A DNA stretch of 12,060 bases from Bacillota bacterium (GTDB taxonomy: Bacteria; Bacillota_C; Negativicutes; JAEYSJ01): the NCBI GenBank assembly GCA_023434855.1, contig JAEYSJ010000214.1, positions 1 through 12,060 on the forward strand, given 5' to 3'. Each line of letters begins with the position of its first letter. Position 1 is the first letter of the stretch. The notes below the pieces were generated by a model. That model saw only the letters and a program-made list of their open reading frames with translations, searched no databases and was not told the DNA's origin. Shown here in pieces: positions 6,656 through 12,060 of the stretch. The translations under genes were made by a program, and so were the position numbers.

Positions 6656-7897
6656 TTATAGACCTAATATATACTGCCTTAATATGTTAAGCGTAGTTTG
6701 TGCAACACGCTGTTTAATATAAGTACGCTCACCGGTAAAATTATGTTGGTGACACTGAGTGCCGGCCGGACCGCTAATCGCAATAAAAACCAGGCCGACA
6801 GGCTTTTCGCTGGTGGCACCTCCGGGACCGGCGATACCAGTAATACCAATGCCAATATCGGTGGAAAATCTTTGTTTTATATTTGTTGCCATACTAATAG
6901 CAGTTTCTTGGCTAACAGCCCCGTATTGTACAAGAAGAGATTCAGGCACTCCGACGCTTTCTATTTTAGCCTTATTACTGTAACATACTATTGAACCGAT
7001 TAAGTAGTCTGAACTTCCTGGTACATCGGTAATACGGCTTGTTACCAGACCACCGGTACAAGACTCTGCAACCGAAATCGTTAATTTTTTGGCCGCTAAT
7101 ATTCGTCCTGCAACTTCTTCCATTGTTTCTGTATCTACGCCAAAAATATATTCTTCAATGTTATCACGGATCTGTTTTTCTAGCTGCGCGATTAGTTGGC
7201 AAGCCTCACTTTCTGTCGTAGCTTTAGCAGTAAGTCGGATAATAATTTCACCATTACGTGCTAATAAGGCAATAGTCGGGTTATTTTGAGCAATAATAAA
7301 TTGTTTGATTTTTTCTTCCAGCGCCGACTCCCCTAAACCATATGTATGTAATACTCTGGATACTATTGTTCCCTGAAAACCAAACCGTTCTCTTAGATAC
7401 GGAATGATGGAATGCTTAAACATCCATTTCAACTCATGAGGCGGCCCCGGCAGATGAATAATCGTCTTGTCACCAACTTCTAAAATAACTCCCGGTGCTG
7501 TGCCGCATTCGTTGCTCACAATTTTTGCACCCTGAGGCATCATTGCCTGGCGTAAATTGTTATCAGTCATCTCCATATTCCGTTCATCAAAAAAGCATTT
7601 AATGCGTTTCACACTGGGTTCGTGCAAATACAGCGGCCGGTTTACAACTTGGGCGGTCACTTCTTTGGTAATATCGCCTTGAGTCGGCCCCAGCCCACCG
7701 GAAGTAATTATAATGTCAGCCCTGTTTAAGGCGGTTTTTAAAGCTTGGGACATACGTTCTCTGTTATCGCCTACCGTAGTTTGAAATAATACGCTAAAGC
7801 CTAATTCATTAAGCTTTTTAGCCAAATAGGGGGCATTAGAATTGATAATCTGGCCAAGCAATAGTTCTGTTCCGGTATTTATTATTTCTACTATCAT
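6656..7897 (-). CDS. cinA: CinA-family protein (competence/damage-inducible; NMN deamidase domain)
   Basis: Two-domain CinA of 413 aa, the usual full length. The N-terminal molybdopterin-binding-like domain (about 1-170) has GTELLLGQIINSNA, SGGLGPTQGDIT (66-77) and LPGPPHEL (149-156). It corresponds to the ADP-ribose pyrophosphatase part of the family. The C-terminal domain (about 255-413) has AESCTGG (277-283) and GITGIAGPGG (351-360), typical of PncC, which deamidates nicotinamide mononucleotide in pyridine nucleotide salvage. In streptococci cinA is co-transcribed with recA and CinA recruits RecA to the membrane during competence; here a helicase gene and a strong terminator separate them. 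The ATG at 7895-7897 has AAGGAGGT (7907-7914) 9 nt upstream. The 190-nt gap before it holds the rimO terminator, and its promoter is not obvious. Confidence 0.96.
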   Translation of the reverse strand: MIVEIINTGTELLLGQIINSNAPYLAKKLNELGFSVLFQTTVGDNRERMSQALKTALNRADIIITSGGLGPTQGDITKEVTAQVVNRPLYLHEPSVKRIKCFFDERNMEMTDNNLRQAMMPQGAKIVSNECGTAPGVILEVGDKTIIHLPGPPHELKWMFKHSIIPYLRERFGFQGTIVSRVLHTYGLGESALEEKIKQFIIAQNNPTIALLARNGEIIIRLTAKATTESEACQLIAQLEKQIRDNIEEYIFGVDTETMEEVAGRILAAKKLTISVAESCTGGLVTSRITDVPGSSDYLIGSIVCYSNKAKIESVGVPESLLVQYGAVSQETAISMATNIKQRFSTDIGIGITGIAGPGGATSEKPVGLVFIAISGPAGTQCHQHNFTGERTYIKQRVAQTTLNILRQYILGL

Positions 7898-8030
7898 TTC
7901 AAGCCTACCTCCTTCTCCTCACTTATTTCATTAAATGCTTAGAAAAAGCTCTTCATCTTCAAGCATACTTTTCGGTTAATCGCAACGCTAACTTTTTGCT
8001 CTTTTTCGAAAATAATGAATTCTGATACAT

Positions 8031-8068
8031 TAAAAAGAAAATAGTAGGACATAACAGCCACTACTATT
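8031..8068 (-). terminator. Probable terminator after rimO
   Basis: AATAGTAG (8040-8047) and CTACTATT (8061-8068) form an 8-bp stem with a 13-nt loop, followed on the minus strand by TTCTTTTTA. The stem is A/T-rich and the loop large, so termination may be partial and cinA may receive read-through. Confidence 0.58.
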
Positions 8069-8087
8069 GGAAATTTAGCTTTTTGCG

Positions 8088-9428
8088 TTATACTGCTGAT
8101 TCGGAAATCTCTGCTAATAAATCATAAGTAAACCCTTGAACAATTTTCACCTTGATAATGTCCCCTGGTTTGCTGTTTGCGGCATTTTCTATATAAATTT
8201 GTCCGTCAACATCAGGCGCCTCCCGATAGGAACGCCCGGATACAAGATTCGATTGCTCTTCACCTTTTCCCTCAACGAGTACTTCTAATGTCTTCCCTTC
8301 CATTTCATGATTTAAATCTTCTGATATCTGACACTGAAGAGACATTAAATCATGATACCGTTCCTGCTTTATCTCATCCGCTATCTGATTTGACAAAGCA
8401 GCTGCCGGTGTATCTTCTTCTTGTGAATAAGTAAATACACCAACACGTTCAAATTTTTGATCCAACATAAACTGACGTAATGCGGCAAAATGAGTTTCGG
8501 TTTCTCCGGGAAAACCGACAATAAATGAAGTTCGGATAACAACATTAGGAATTCTAATACGTAATTTGCTTAATAGTGTTTCTATTTCCAGTCTGGTATC
8601 CTTACGACACATAGCCTGTAAAATATCATCATGGGCATGTTGCAACGGCAAATCTACATATTTGCAAATTTTTGACTCATTAGCAATCAGGTCAATTAAT
8701 TCATCAGAAAAATATTTAGGATAACAATATAATAATCTTATCCATACTATTCTATCAATCTTTATCAGTTCCTGTAAAAGTTCAGTTAACTTAGGTGTTC
8801 CGTATAAATCACAACCATAACTGGTAGTATCCTGAGCAATAAGATTGATTTCTTTCACACCATTTGCCGCCAGGTTTTTTACTTCTGCTACAATAGAATC
8901 AATGGAACGGCTGCGAAATTTCCCTCTTACTGATGGAATTATACAGTATGAACAGCAGTTACTGCACCCTTCGGCAATTTTCACGTAGGAGCTATAAAAG
9001 GGCGTTGTTTCGACGCGAGGCATAGTTTCATCATAAATAGTATCAATATCATTTATGATTGCTATCCGTTCACCTGCCAGCACCGCGTCTACCGCTTCAA
9101 TTATACGGTGCCAAGCTCCAGTACCGATAATTGCATCTACCTCCGGCAATTCATTTAATAGGTCCTGCTGATAGCGCTGCCCCAGGCAACCTGCCACAAT
9201 TAATCCGCGGCATTTTCCATGCAGTTTGTATTCGGACATTTGCAGTATTGTGGAAATTGATTCTTCCTTAGCCGAATCAATAAAGGTGCAAGTATTGATT
9301 ATTAAGATATCTGCTTCGTTGGGTTCAGCAGTTATTTGTATATTATTGGCGGCCAATATACCTAACATCACTTCAGTATCAACCAGGTTTTTGGCACAGC
9401 CCAGGCTAATAAACCCGGCTTTGAGCAT
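8088..9428 (-). CDS. rimO: Ribosomal protein S12 methylthiotransferase RimO
   Basis: RimO is a radical-SAM enzyme with two iron-sulfur clusters that methylthiolates the conserved aspartate of ribosomal protein S12. The 446-aa product has the three domains of the family. The N-terminal UPF0004 domain has cluster cysteines C11 (SLGCAKNLVDTE), C47 (NTCTFIDSAKEES) and C81 (AGCLGQ). The radical-SAM core has C155-x3-C159-x2-C162 (EGCSNCCSYCIIP). A C-terminal TRAM domain spans about 380-446. The SLGCAKNLVDTE and CTFIDSAKEES signatures separate RimO from the tRNA enzyme MiaB. The ATG is backed by AGGAGG (9438-9443) 9 nt upstream. It begins 30 nt after the solute-binding protein gene with no terminator between, so the two form an operon, which is an unusual pairing. 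Confidence 0.97.
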   Translation of the reverse strand: MLKAGFISLGCAKNLVDTEVMLGILAANNIQITAEPNEADILIINTCTFIDSAKEESISTILQMSEYKLHGKCRGLIVAGCLGQRYQQDLLNELPEVDAIIGTGAWHRIIEAVDAVLAGERIAIINDIDTIYDETMPRVETTPFYSSYVKIAEGCSNCCSYCIIPSVRGKFRSRSIDSIVAEVKNLAANGVKEINLIAQDTTSYGCDLYGTPKLTELLQELIKIDRIVWIRLLYCYPKYFSDELIDLIANESKICKYVDLPLQHAHDDILQAMCRKDTRLEIETLLSKLRIRIPNVVIRTSFIVGFPGETETHFAALRQFMLDQKFERVGVFTYSQEEDTPAAALSNQIADEIKQERYHDLMSLQCQISEDLNHEMEGKTLEVLVEGKGEEQSNLVSGRSYREAPDVDGQIYIENAANSKPGDIIKVKIVQGFTYDLLAEISESAV

Positions 9429-9458
9429 CTGAAACTTCCTCCTAATTAGTCACGTTAT

Positions 9459-10493
9459 CTAGGGTTTAAACCTTACAGTCTGTATCCATTTATCAAGTAA
9501 CTGGCGTTTTTGTTCATCGGTAAGAGTATCTTTTGCATCAAACAGTTTAATATTTTTGGCGGCATATTCTTTATATATGCGGGATTCCGGATTGGTAGGA
9601 ATAAAGTAAAAATTATTTTTTTCTAATGTTGCTTGGGCAACATCTTGGGTCAACCAATCTAAAAATTGTTTAGCTTCAGTACTATGGGGTGCACCGTTAA
9701 CTAAACCCGCGCCTGTCAGCAAAAAAGCTGTGCCTTCATCTGGATATATTATTTTAATAGGAAAATTATTATTGATGTAACGAATGGCTTCGCTTTGCAC
9801 TGCAATGGCAATGTCAACCTCACCTAAGCCAGCCATACGGACAGGTGTGGCTAAAAATTTGGCATATTGAACTATCTGTGGATGAAGTTTTTTCAAATAT
9901 GTTAATGTTGAATTTTCTCCTTTTACTGCTGTAAAGGAATATAACAAATTTGCTGAAGCTTCTGCTGCCAAAAAATCGGTCATACCAATACGCATGCTAC
10001 TGTCTTTCGTTAAATCATCCCATTTGGCAGGGGATTGTGGTAATTTTTTTAAATAATCCTTATTAGCCACAAAAACAATAGGGTCATACCAAACCCCGGT
10101 CCAATAATTGCTGCTATCCTGAAAACGGTCAAGAATTATATCAGTTTGTTCTGAACTATAAGGAGCAAAAACACCGGCTTTTTTAACTTGTTCCAATATT
10201 GAGCCTGTCGCCAAAATAATATCAGCCCTTGGATTGGCTGACTCGGCCTTCACGCGTGCTAATAAATCTTCACCGGATAACGGCACTACATTAACCTGCA
10301 CATTTTGAGTTTTTTCGTATTCCTGGGCTAAGACCGCAACTTGCTCAATAGGAAGTGTTGTATAAACGGTAATATTTTTTATATTAGCAGGATTTTGCTT
10401 GCCTGCATTGCCAGCCAATTGGGTTATGCTGCCTGTTAATATAACAACAATCAGAAAAAAAGCTATCAGCAGCAACGGTAAATAACGGCGCAT
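9459..10493 (-). CDS. Extracellular solute-binding protein, possibly iron(III)-type
   Basis: This is a periplasmic-binding-protein-like product of 344 aa. The N terminus, MRRYLPLLLIAFFLIVVILT, is a short positive charge followed by a long hydrophobic stretch. That is a Sec signal or a membrane anchor; no lipobox cysteine follows it. The mature part resembles the AfuA/FutA-type binding proteins: NITVYTTLPIEQVAVLAQEYE near its start, RADIILATG, and GVWYDPIVFVANKDYLKKLP in the middle. Iron(III) is the family's most common substrate, but phosphonate, thiamine and other ligands are possible, and I see no decisive ligand residues. I choose the ATG at 10491-10493 because AGAGGAGG (10499-10506) lies 5 nt upstream; an in-frame ATG at 10509-10511 has no such site. 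No permease or ATPase gene is nearby, so its transporter must be encoded elsewhere or it serves as a sensor. Confidence 0.85.
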   Translation of the reverse strand: MRRYLPLLLIAFFLIVVILTGSITQLAGNAGKQNPANIKNITVYTTLPIEQVAVLAQEYEKTQNVQVNVVPLSGEDLLARVKAESANPRADIILATGSILEQVKKAGVFAPYSSEQTDIILDRFQDSSNYWTGVWYDPIVFVANKDYLKKLPQSPAKWDDLTKDSSMRIGMTDFLAAEASANLLYSFTAVKGENSTLTYLKKLHPQIVQYAKFLATPVRMAGLGEVDIAIAVQSEAIRYINNNFPIKIIYPDEGTAFLLTGAGLVNGAPHSTEAKQFLDWLTQDVAQATLEKNNFYFIPTNPESRIYKEYAAKNIKLFDAKDTLTDEQKRQLLDKWIQTVRFKP

Positions 10494-10534
10494 TTTAACC
10501 TCCTCTAACATGCAACAAAATAGTGTTTCTTATT

Positions 10535-10563
10535 TGTTTCGCTACATAAGATAAAATTCCTAC
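10535..10563 (-). promoter_or_regulatory. Weak sigma-H-like promoter before the solute-binding protein gene
   Basis: GTAGGAATT (10555-10563) matches the sigma-H -35 fully. After 11 nt comes AGCGAAACA (10535-10543), which misses the T of GAAT and one following W. A sigma-A alternative upstream is TTAGCA-N16-TATTAT. Neither is compelling. Confidence 0.3.
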
Positions 10564-10629
10564 TAAATAATAATTAAATAATAAGAAAAATGATTCGTTT
10601 GCTAATTGTAAAGAATTTAAATTTGCAAC

Positions 10630-10657
10630 AGTGAAAAACACGGGAAAATCCCGTGTT
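10630..10657 (-). terminator. Terminator of the 131-aa gene
   Basis: AACACGGGA (10637-10645) and TCCCGTGTT (10649-10657) pair perfectly over 9 bp around a 3-nt loop, and T-rich sequence follows on the minus strand. The stem overlaps the stop codon of the gene by two bases. Confidence 0.9.
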
Positions 10658-11051
10658 ATATTACAGTTATAGGATCATTATGAGAACTAACAACATTGTT
10701 ATGCGAATCATACAAATTAACCCGTAATTCATATACTCCCTCATTAGTAAAGTCAACATTATCTAATAAAATACTGTTAACTTGACGATAAGTATTATCA
10801 GGCAAGGAAAAAGGACCATTTTCGCCACTAGCTACTACCCTGCCATCTGGTGCTATTATTTCGGTTTTCTCATTAAAGTATTCGTTTTGATTTTCACTTC
10901 CACCCCGCCAAATCGTCAAAACGGTAAATGACTGAGAATAGCCCATTGTATATTGACTAAATTCGTTATAAATGTTATGACGCCCTTGTCCGTCGGTTGT
11001 TACTCCTTCACACAGCAATGCTGCCTGTAAATGGATCTTATTTTGTTCCAT
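10656..11051 (-). CDS. Unknown 131-aa beta-rich protein
   Basis: I cannot name this protein with confidence. It has no signal peptide or membrane segment. After a short N-terminal strand (KIHLQAALLCEGVTTD) it reads like an all-beta sandwich: SFTVLTIWRGG, then KTEIIAPDGRVVASGE, an FSLPDNTY turn, INSILLD-type strands as VNSILLDNVDF, and a closing GVYELRVNLYDSHNNVV. The pattern of an edge strand, an 'xxPDGxxV' loop and a final 'G.YxxxVxLxD' strand recalls small jelly-roll/Ig-like domains such as the DUF6941 group, which is a guess. I choose the ATG at 11049-11051, 4 nt after GGAGGGT (11056-11062); an upstream in-frame ATG at 11070-11072 would give 138 aa but lies before that site. It is transcribed alone, divergently from the membrane-protein gene, and ends in a strong terminator. 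A sigma-G-like promoter match precedes it. Confidence 0.8.
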   Translation of the reverse strand: MEQNKIHLQAALLCEGVTTDGQGRHNIYNEFSQYTMGYSQSFTVLTIWRGGSENQNEYFNEKTEIIAPDGRVVASGENGPFSLPDNTYRQVNSILLDNVDFTNEGVYELRVNLYDSHNNVVSSHNDPITVI

Positions 11052-11080
11052 GTTTACCCTCCATTTGATCAATTTACTTG

Positions 11081-11110
11081 TAGTATGACCATAGGGAGAA
11101 TTCGTTATTA
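11081..11110 (-). promoter_or_regulatory. Possible sigma-G-like promoter of the 131-aa gene
   Basis: CATACTA (11081-11087) fits the forespore sigma-G -10 form CATNMTA. TAATA (11106-11110) lies 18 nt upstream and misses GNATR by one base. A weak sigma-A reading (TTGTAC-N17-TATGGT) overlaps it, so the call is tentative. Confidence 0.3.
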
Positions 11111-11128
11111 GTACAATTTTTTAGTACA
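11108..11128 (+). repeat. Direct repeat TTAGTACA, 13-nt period
   Basis: TTAGTACA occurs at 11108-11115 and again at 11121-11128 in the 137-nt divergent intergenic region. The second copy covers the place where a -35 element for the plus-strand gene would be, so an activator or repressor site is possible. Confidence 0.4.
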
Positions 11129-11144
11129 TGCTCTAATCTTAGAC

Positions 11145-11150
11145 TATAAT
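11145..11150 (+). promoter_or_regulatory. TATAAT -10 element of the membrane-protein gene
   Basis: A perfect TATAAT lies 39 nt before the ATG of the plus-strand gene. The -35 position (about 11121-11127) has no good TTGACA match and instead carries a copy of the TTAGTACA repeat, which suggests an activator-dependent or weak promoter. Confidence 0.55.
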
Positions 11151-11188
11151 ATGTTAAAATATTAGTGATATGGAGAGGAGTTGTTAGA

Positions 11189-11563
11189 ATGTCTCGGCAT
11201 TCGCTTAGGTGGTATATGCTGAACCCTAACCTAACGTTTAAGCTTATAATTATCATTATTTTCTTATCGCTTATTGCGATTGGTAATGGTTTCGGTGTAT
11301 ATGAAAATATTGTTGAACAAAATATAACCGAAGCTGTAAACTCACTTGTATCTGTTTTAATTTACGCTATCCCGGCATATGGCTTACTTAAACTTCGCCC
11401 ATGGGCGCGCATTGCTGAACTTGCCCTGTCAATCTTACTGGTAATGCTCGGTACAGTATTAATGCTATTTTATAGTGTTGCAATCGGTGCTTTTATTGTC
11501 ATTACGCATGGGCTTATTGCCGCTTATTTGTTAACTAATGAGTGTAAACAAATATTCCACTGA
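11189..11563 (+). CDS. Small integral membrane protein, unknown function
   Basis: This 124-aa product has four predicted hydrophobic helices: about 17-33 (FKLIIIIIFLSLIAIGN), 46-64, 74-93 and 94-114. A positively charged loop, LKLRPWARIAEL, lies between the second and third, and the C-terminal tail NECKQIFH is short and polar. The 'RPWAR...L..L' loop with a 'YLL...E.K.IF' end is common in small uncharacterised membrane proteins of Firmicutes, so I assign only that general class. The ATG at 11189 follows GGAGAGGAG (11172-11180) by 8 nt; the frame also allows GTG at 11165, which lies before that ribosome binding site and is rejected. It is the only plus-strand gene, with its own TATAAT and its own terminator, and it converges on the ygiQ-like gene at a distance of 20 nt. 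Confidence 0.85.
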   Translation: MSRHSLRWYMLNPNLTFKLIIIIIFLSLIAIGNGFGVYENIVEQNITEAVNSLVSVLIYAIPAYGLLKLRPWARIAELALSILLVMLGTVLMLFYSVAIGAFIVITHGLIAAYLLTNECKQIFH

Positions 11564-11580
11564 AATGACATACAGTCCAG

Positions 11581-11608
11581 AGGCTAAGTTTTCTTAGTCT
11601 GTTTTTTT
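11581..11608 (+). terminator. Terminator of the membrane-protein gene, inside the ygiQ-like 3' end
   Basis: AGGCTAAG (11581-11588) pairs with CTTAGTCT (11593-11600) over 8 bp including one G-U, around a TTTT loop, and a run of seven T (11602-11608) follows. It works only on the plus strand and overlaps the last codons of the opposing gene. Confidence 0.75.
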
Positions 11609-12060
11609 ATTGGAGATTTAACTTTATTACGTGAAGGTTTTAGCTTACGCTCTTTATTATGCGTCCCTTGCATGATTGTTTTCCTTAGCGGACGAATTAA
11701 GCAGTTAGGACCGTAGCCGATTAAATCCTGACGTTTGGCTTTCTGGAGTGCTTCATATACTAAGTGATAATTCTTAGGATCTCTATATTGTATTAACGCC
11801 CGCTGCAGTTTTTTTTCATGGGGGTCTTTGGCCGTATAAACCTTTTCTCCAGTCAAGGGGTTAATGCCGGTATAATACATGCATGTAGACAAGCTGCCGG
11901 GAGTTGGAATAAAATCCTGCACTTGTTCAGGATGATAACCTATATCACGGATAAATTCCGCTAGCTCTACCGCTTCTTTAAGTCCGGAGCCAGGATGACT
12001 AGACATAAAATATGGTACTAAATACTGTTCTTTCCCTAATGTTTTGTTTATTTTCTGGTA
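11584..12060 (-). CDS. YgiQ-family radical SAM protein, C-terminal part (cut by window edge)
   Basis: The 158 residues seen correspond to the C-terminal part of YgiQ-type proteins, a large radical-SAM family of unknown reaction. The frame is open to the right edge. Recognisable stretches are [69 protein letters not shown] and [12 protein letters not shown], all typical of the family's DUF3362 region. The catalytic cysteine cluster and the start lie outside the window. An internal ATG at 12004-12006 is not the start, because the 18 codons before it continue the family sequence. The last 30 or so residues are a lysine-rich, low-complexity tail ([20 protein letters not shown]), which often varies between members. 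Its final codons overlap the terminator of the opposing membrane-protein gene. No minus-strand terminator is visible after its stop. Confidence 0.9.
   Translation of the reverse strand, partial: YQKINKTLGKEQYLVPYFMSSHPGSGLKEAVELAEFIRDIGYHPEQVQDFIPTPGSLSTCMYYTGINPLTGEKVYTAKDPHEKKLQRALIQYRDPKNYHLVYEALQKAKRQDLIGYGPNCLIRPLRKTIMQGTHNKERKLKPSRNKVKSPIKKQTKKT

Noticed and set aside
10564..10584. Clear Fur box before the solute-binding protein gene
   Set aside because: Only one hexamer fits the NATWAT array; the rest is generic A/T-rich sequence.
11165..11188. GTG start eight codons upstream for the small membrane protein
   Set aside because: It lies before the RBS at 11172-11180, which correctly serves the ATG at 11189.
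11074..11256. 60-aa minus-strand reading frame in the divergent region
   Set aside because: It overlaps the promoter region and the start of the plus-strand membrane protein, has no RBS and resembles no protein.
1..12060. CRISPR array, insertion sequence, tRNA or rRNA gene
   Set aside because: No regularly spaced repeats, transposase-like reading frames, terminal inverted repeats or tRNA/rRNA signatures were seen on either strand.

Overview
The window (about 40% G+C, judged by eye) looks like chromosomal DNA of a spore-forming Firmicute. The best guess is a member of the Negativicutes (Sporomusa/Pelosinus type), from the gene set and order rimO, cinA, recA, rny, ymdB, spoVS. The assignment is an inference from protein character and synteny, because no search could be run. 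All genes but one lie on the minus strand, so transcription runs from high to low coordinates.

Layout from right to left. The 3' part of a YgiQ-family radical SAM gene enters from the right edge (12060-11584). It converges on the only plus-strand gene, a small membrane protein (11189-11563), whose terminator lies inside the 3' end of the ygiQ-like gene. A divergently transcribed 131-aa protein of unknown function (11051-10656) follows and ends in a strong terminator. A solute-binding protein (10493-9459) and rimO (9428-8088) form an operon that ends in a moderate terminator. cinA (7897-6656) and a DEAD-box RNA helicase (6635-5058) form the next operon, closed by a strong terminator. recA (4924-3881) stands alone behind a TTGACA-N17-TAAAAT promoter with a LexA-type box in its spacer. 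rny (3558-2023) has an equally good promoter, a leader of about 155 nt that can fold extensively, and apparently an AUU start codon; it ends in a strong terminator. The last block is an unrecognised 172-aa gene (1878-1360), ymdB (1276-482) and spoVS (362-102).

The main observation is regulatory. The 172-aa gene and spoVS both sit behind sequences that match the sigma-H (Spo0H) promoter consensus with an 11-nt spacer, the first perfectly and the second with one mismatch. The expected housekeeping series rny-ymdB is therefore split by a terminator and a predicted sporulation-entry promoter. The unknown 172-aa protein becomes a candidate early-sporulation or stationary-phase factor. A terminator-like hairpin lies directly against the ymdB ribosome binding site, so ymdB may be attenuated or fed by read-through. 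No mobile element, CRISPR array, rRNA or tRNA gene is visible.
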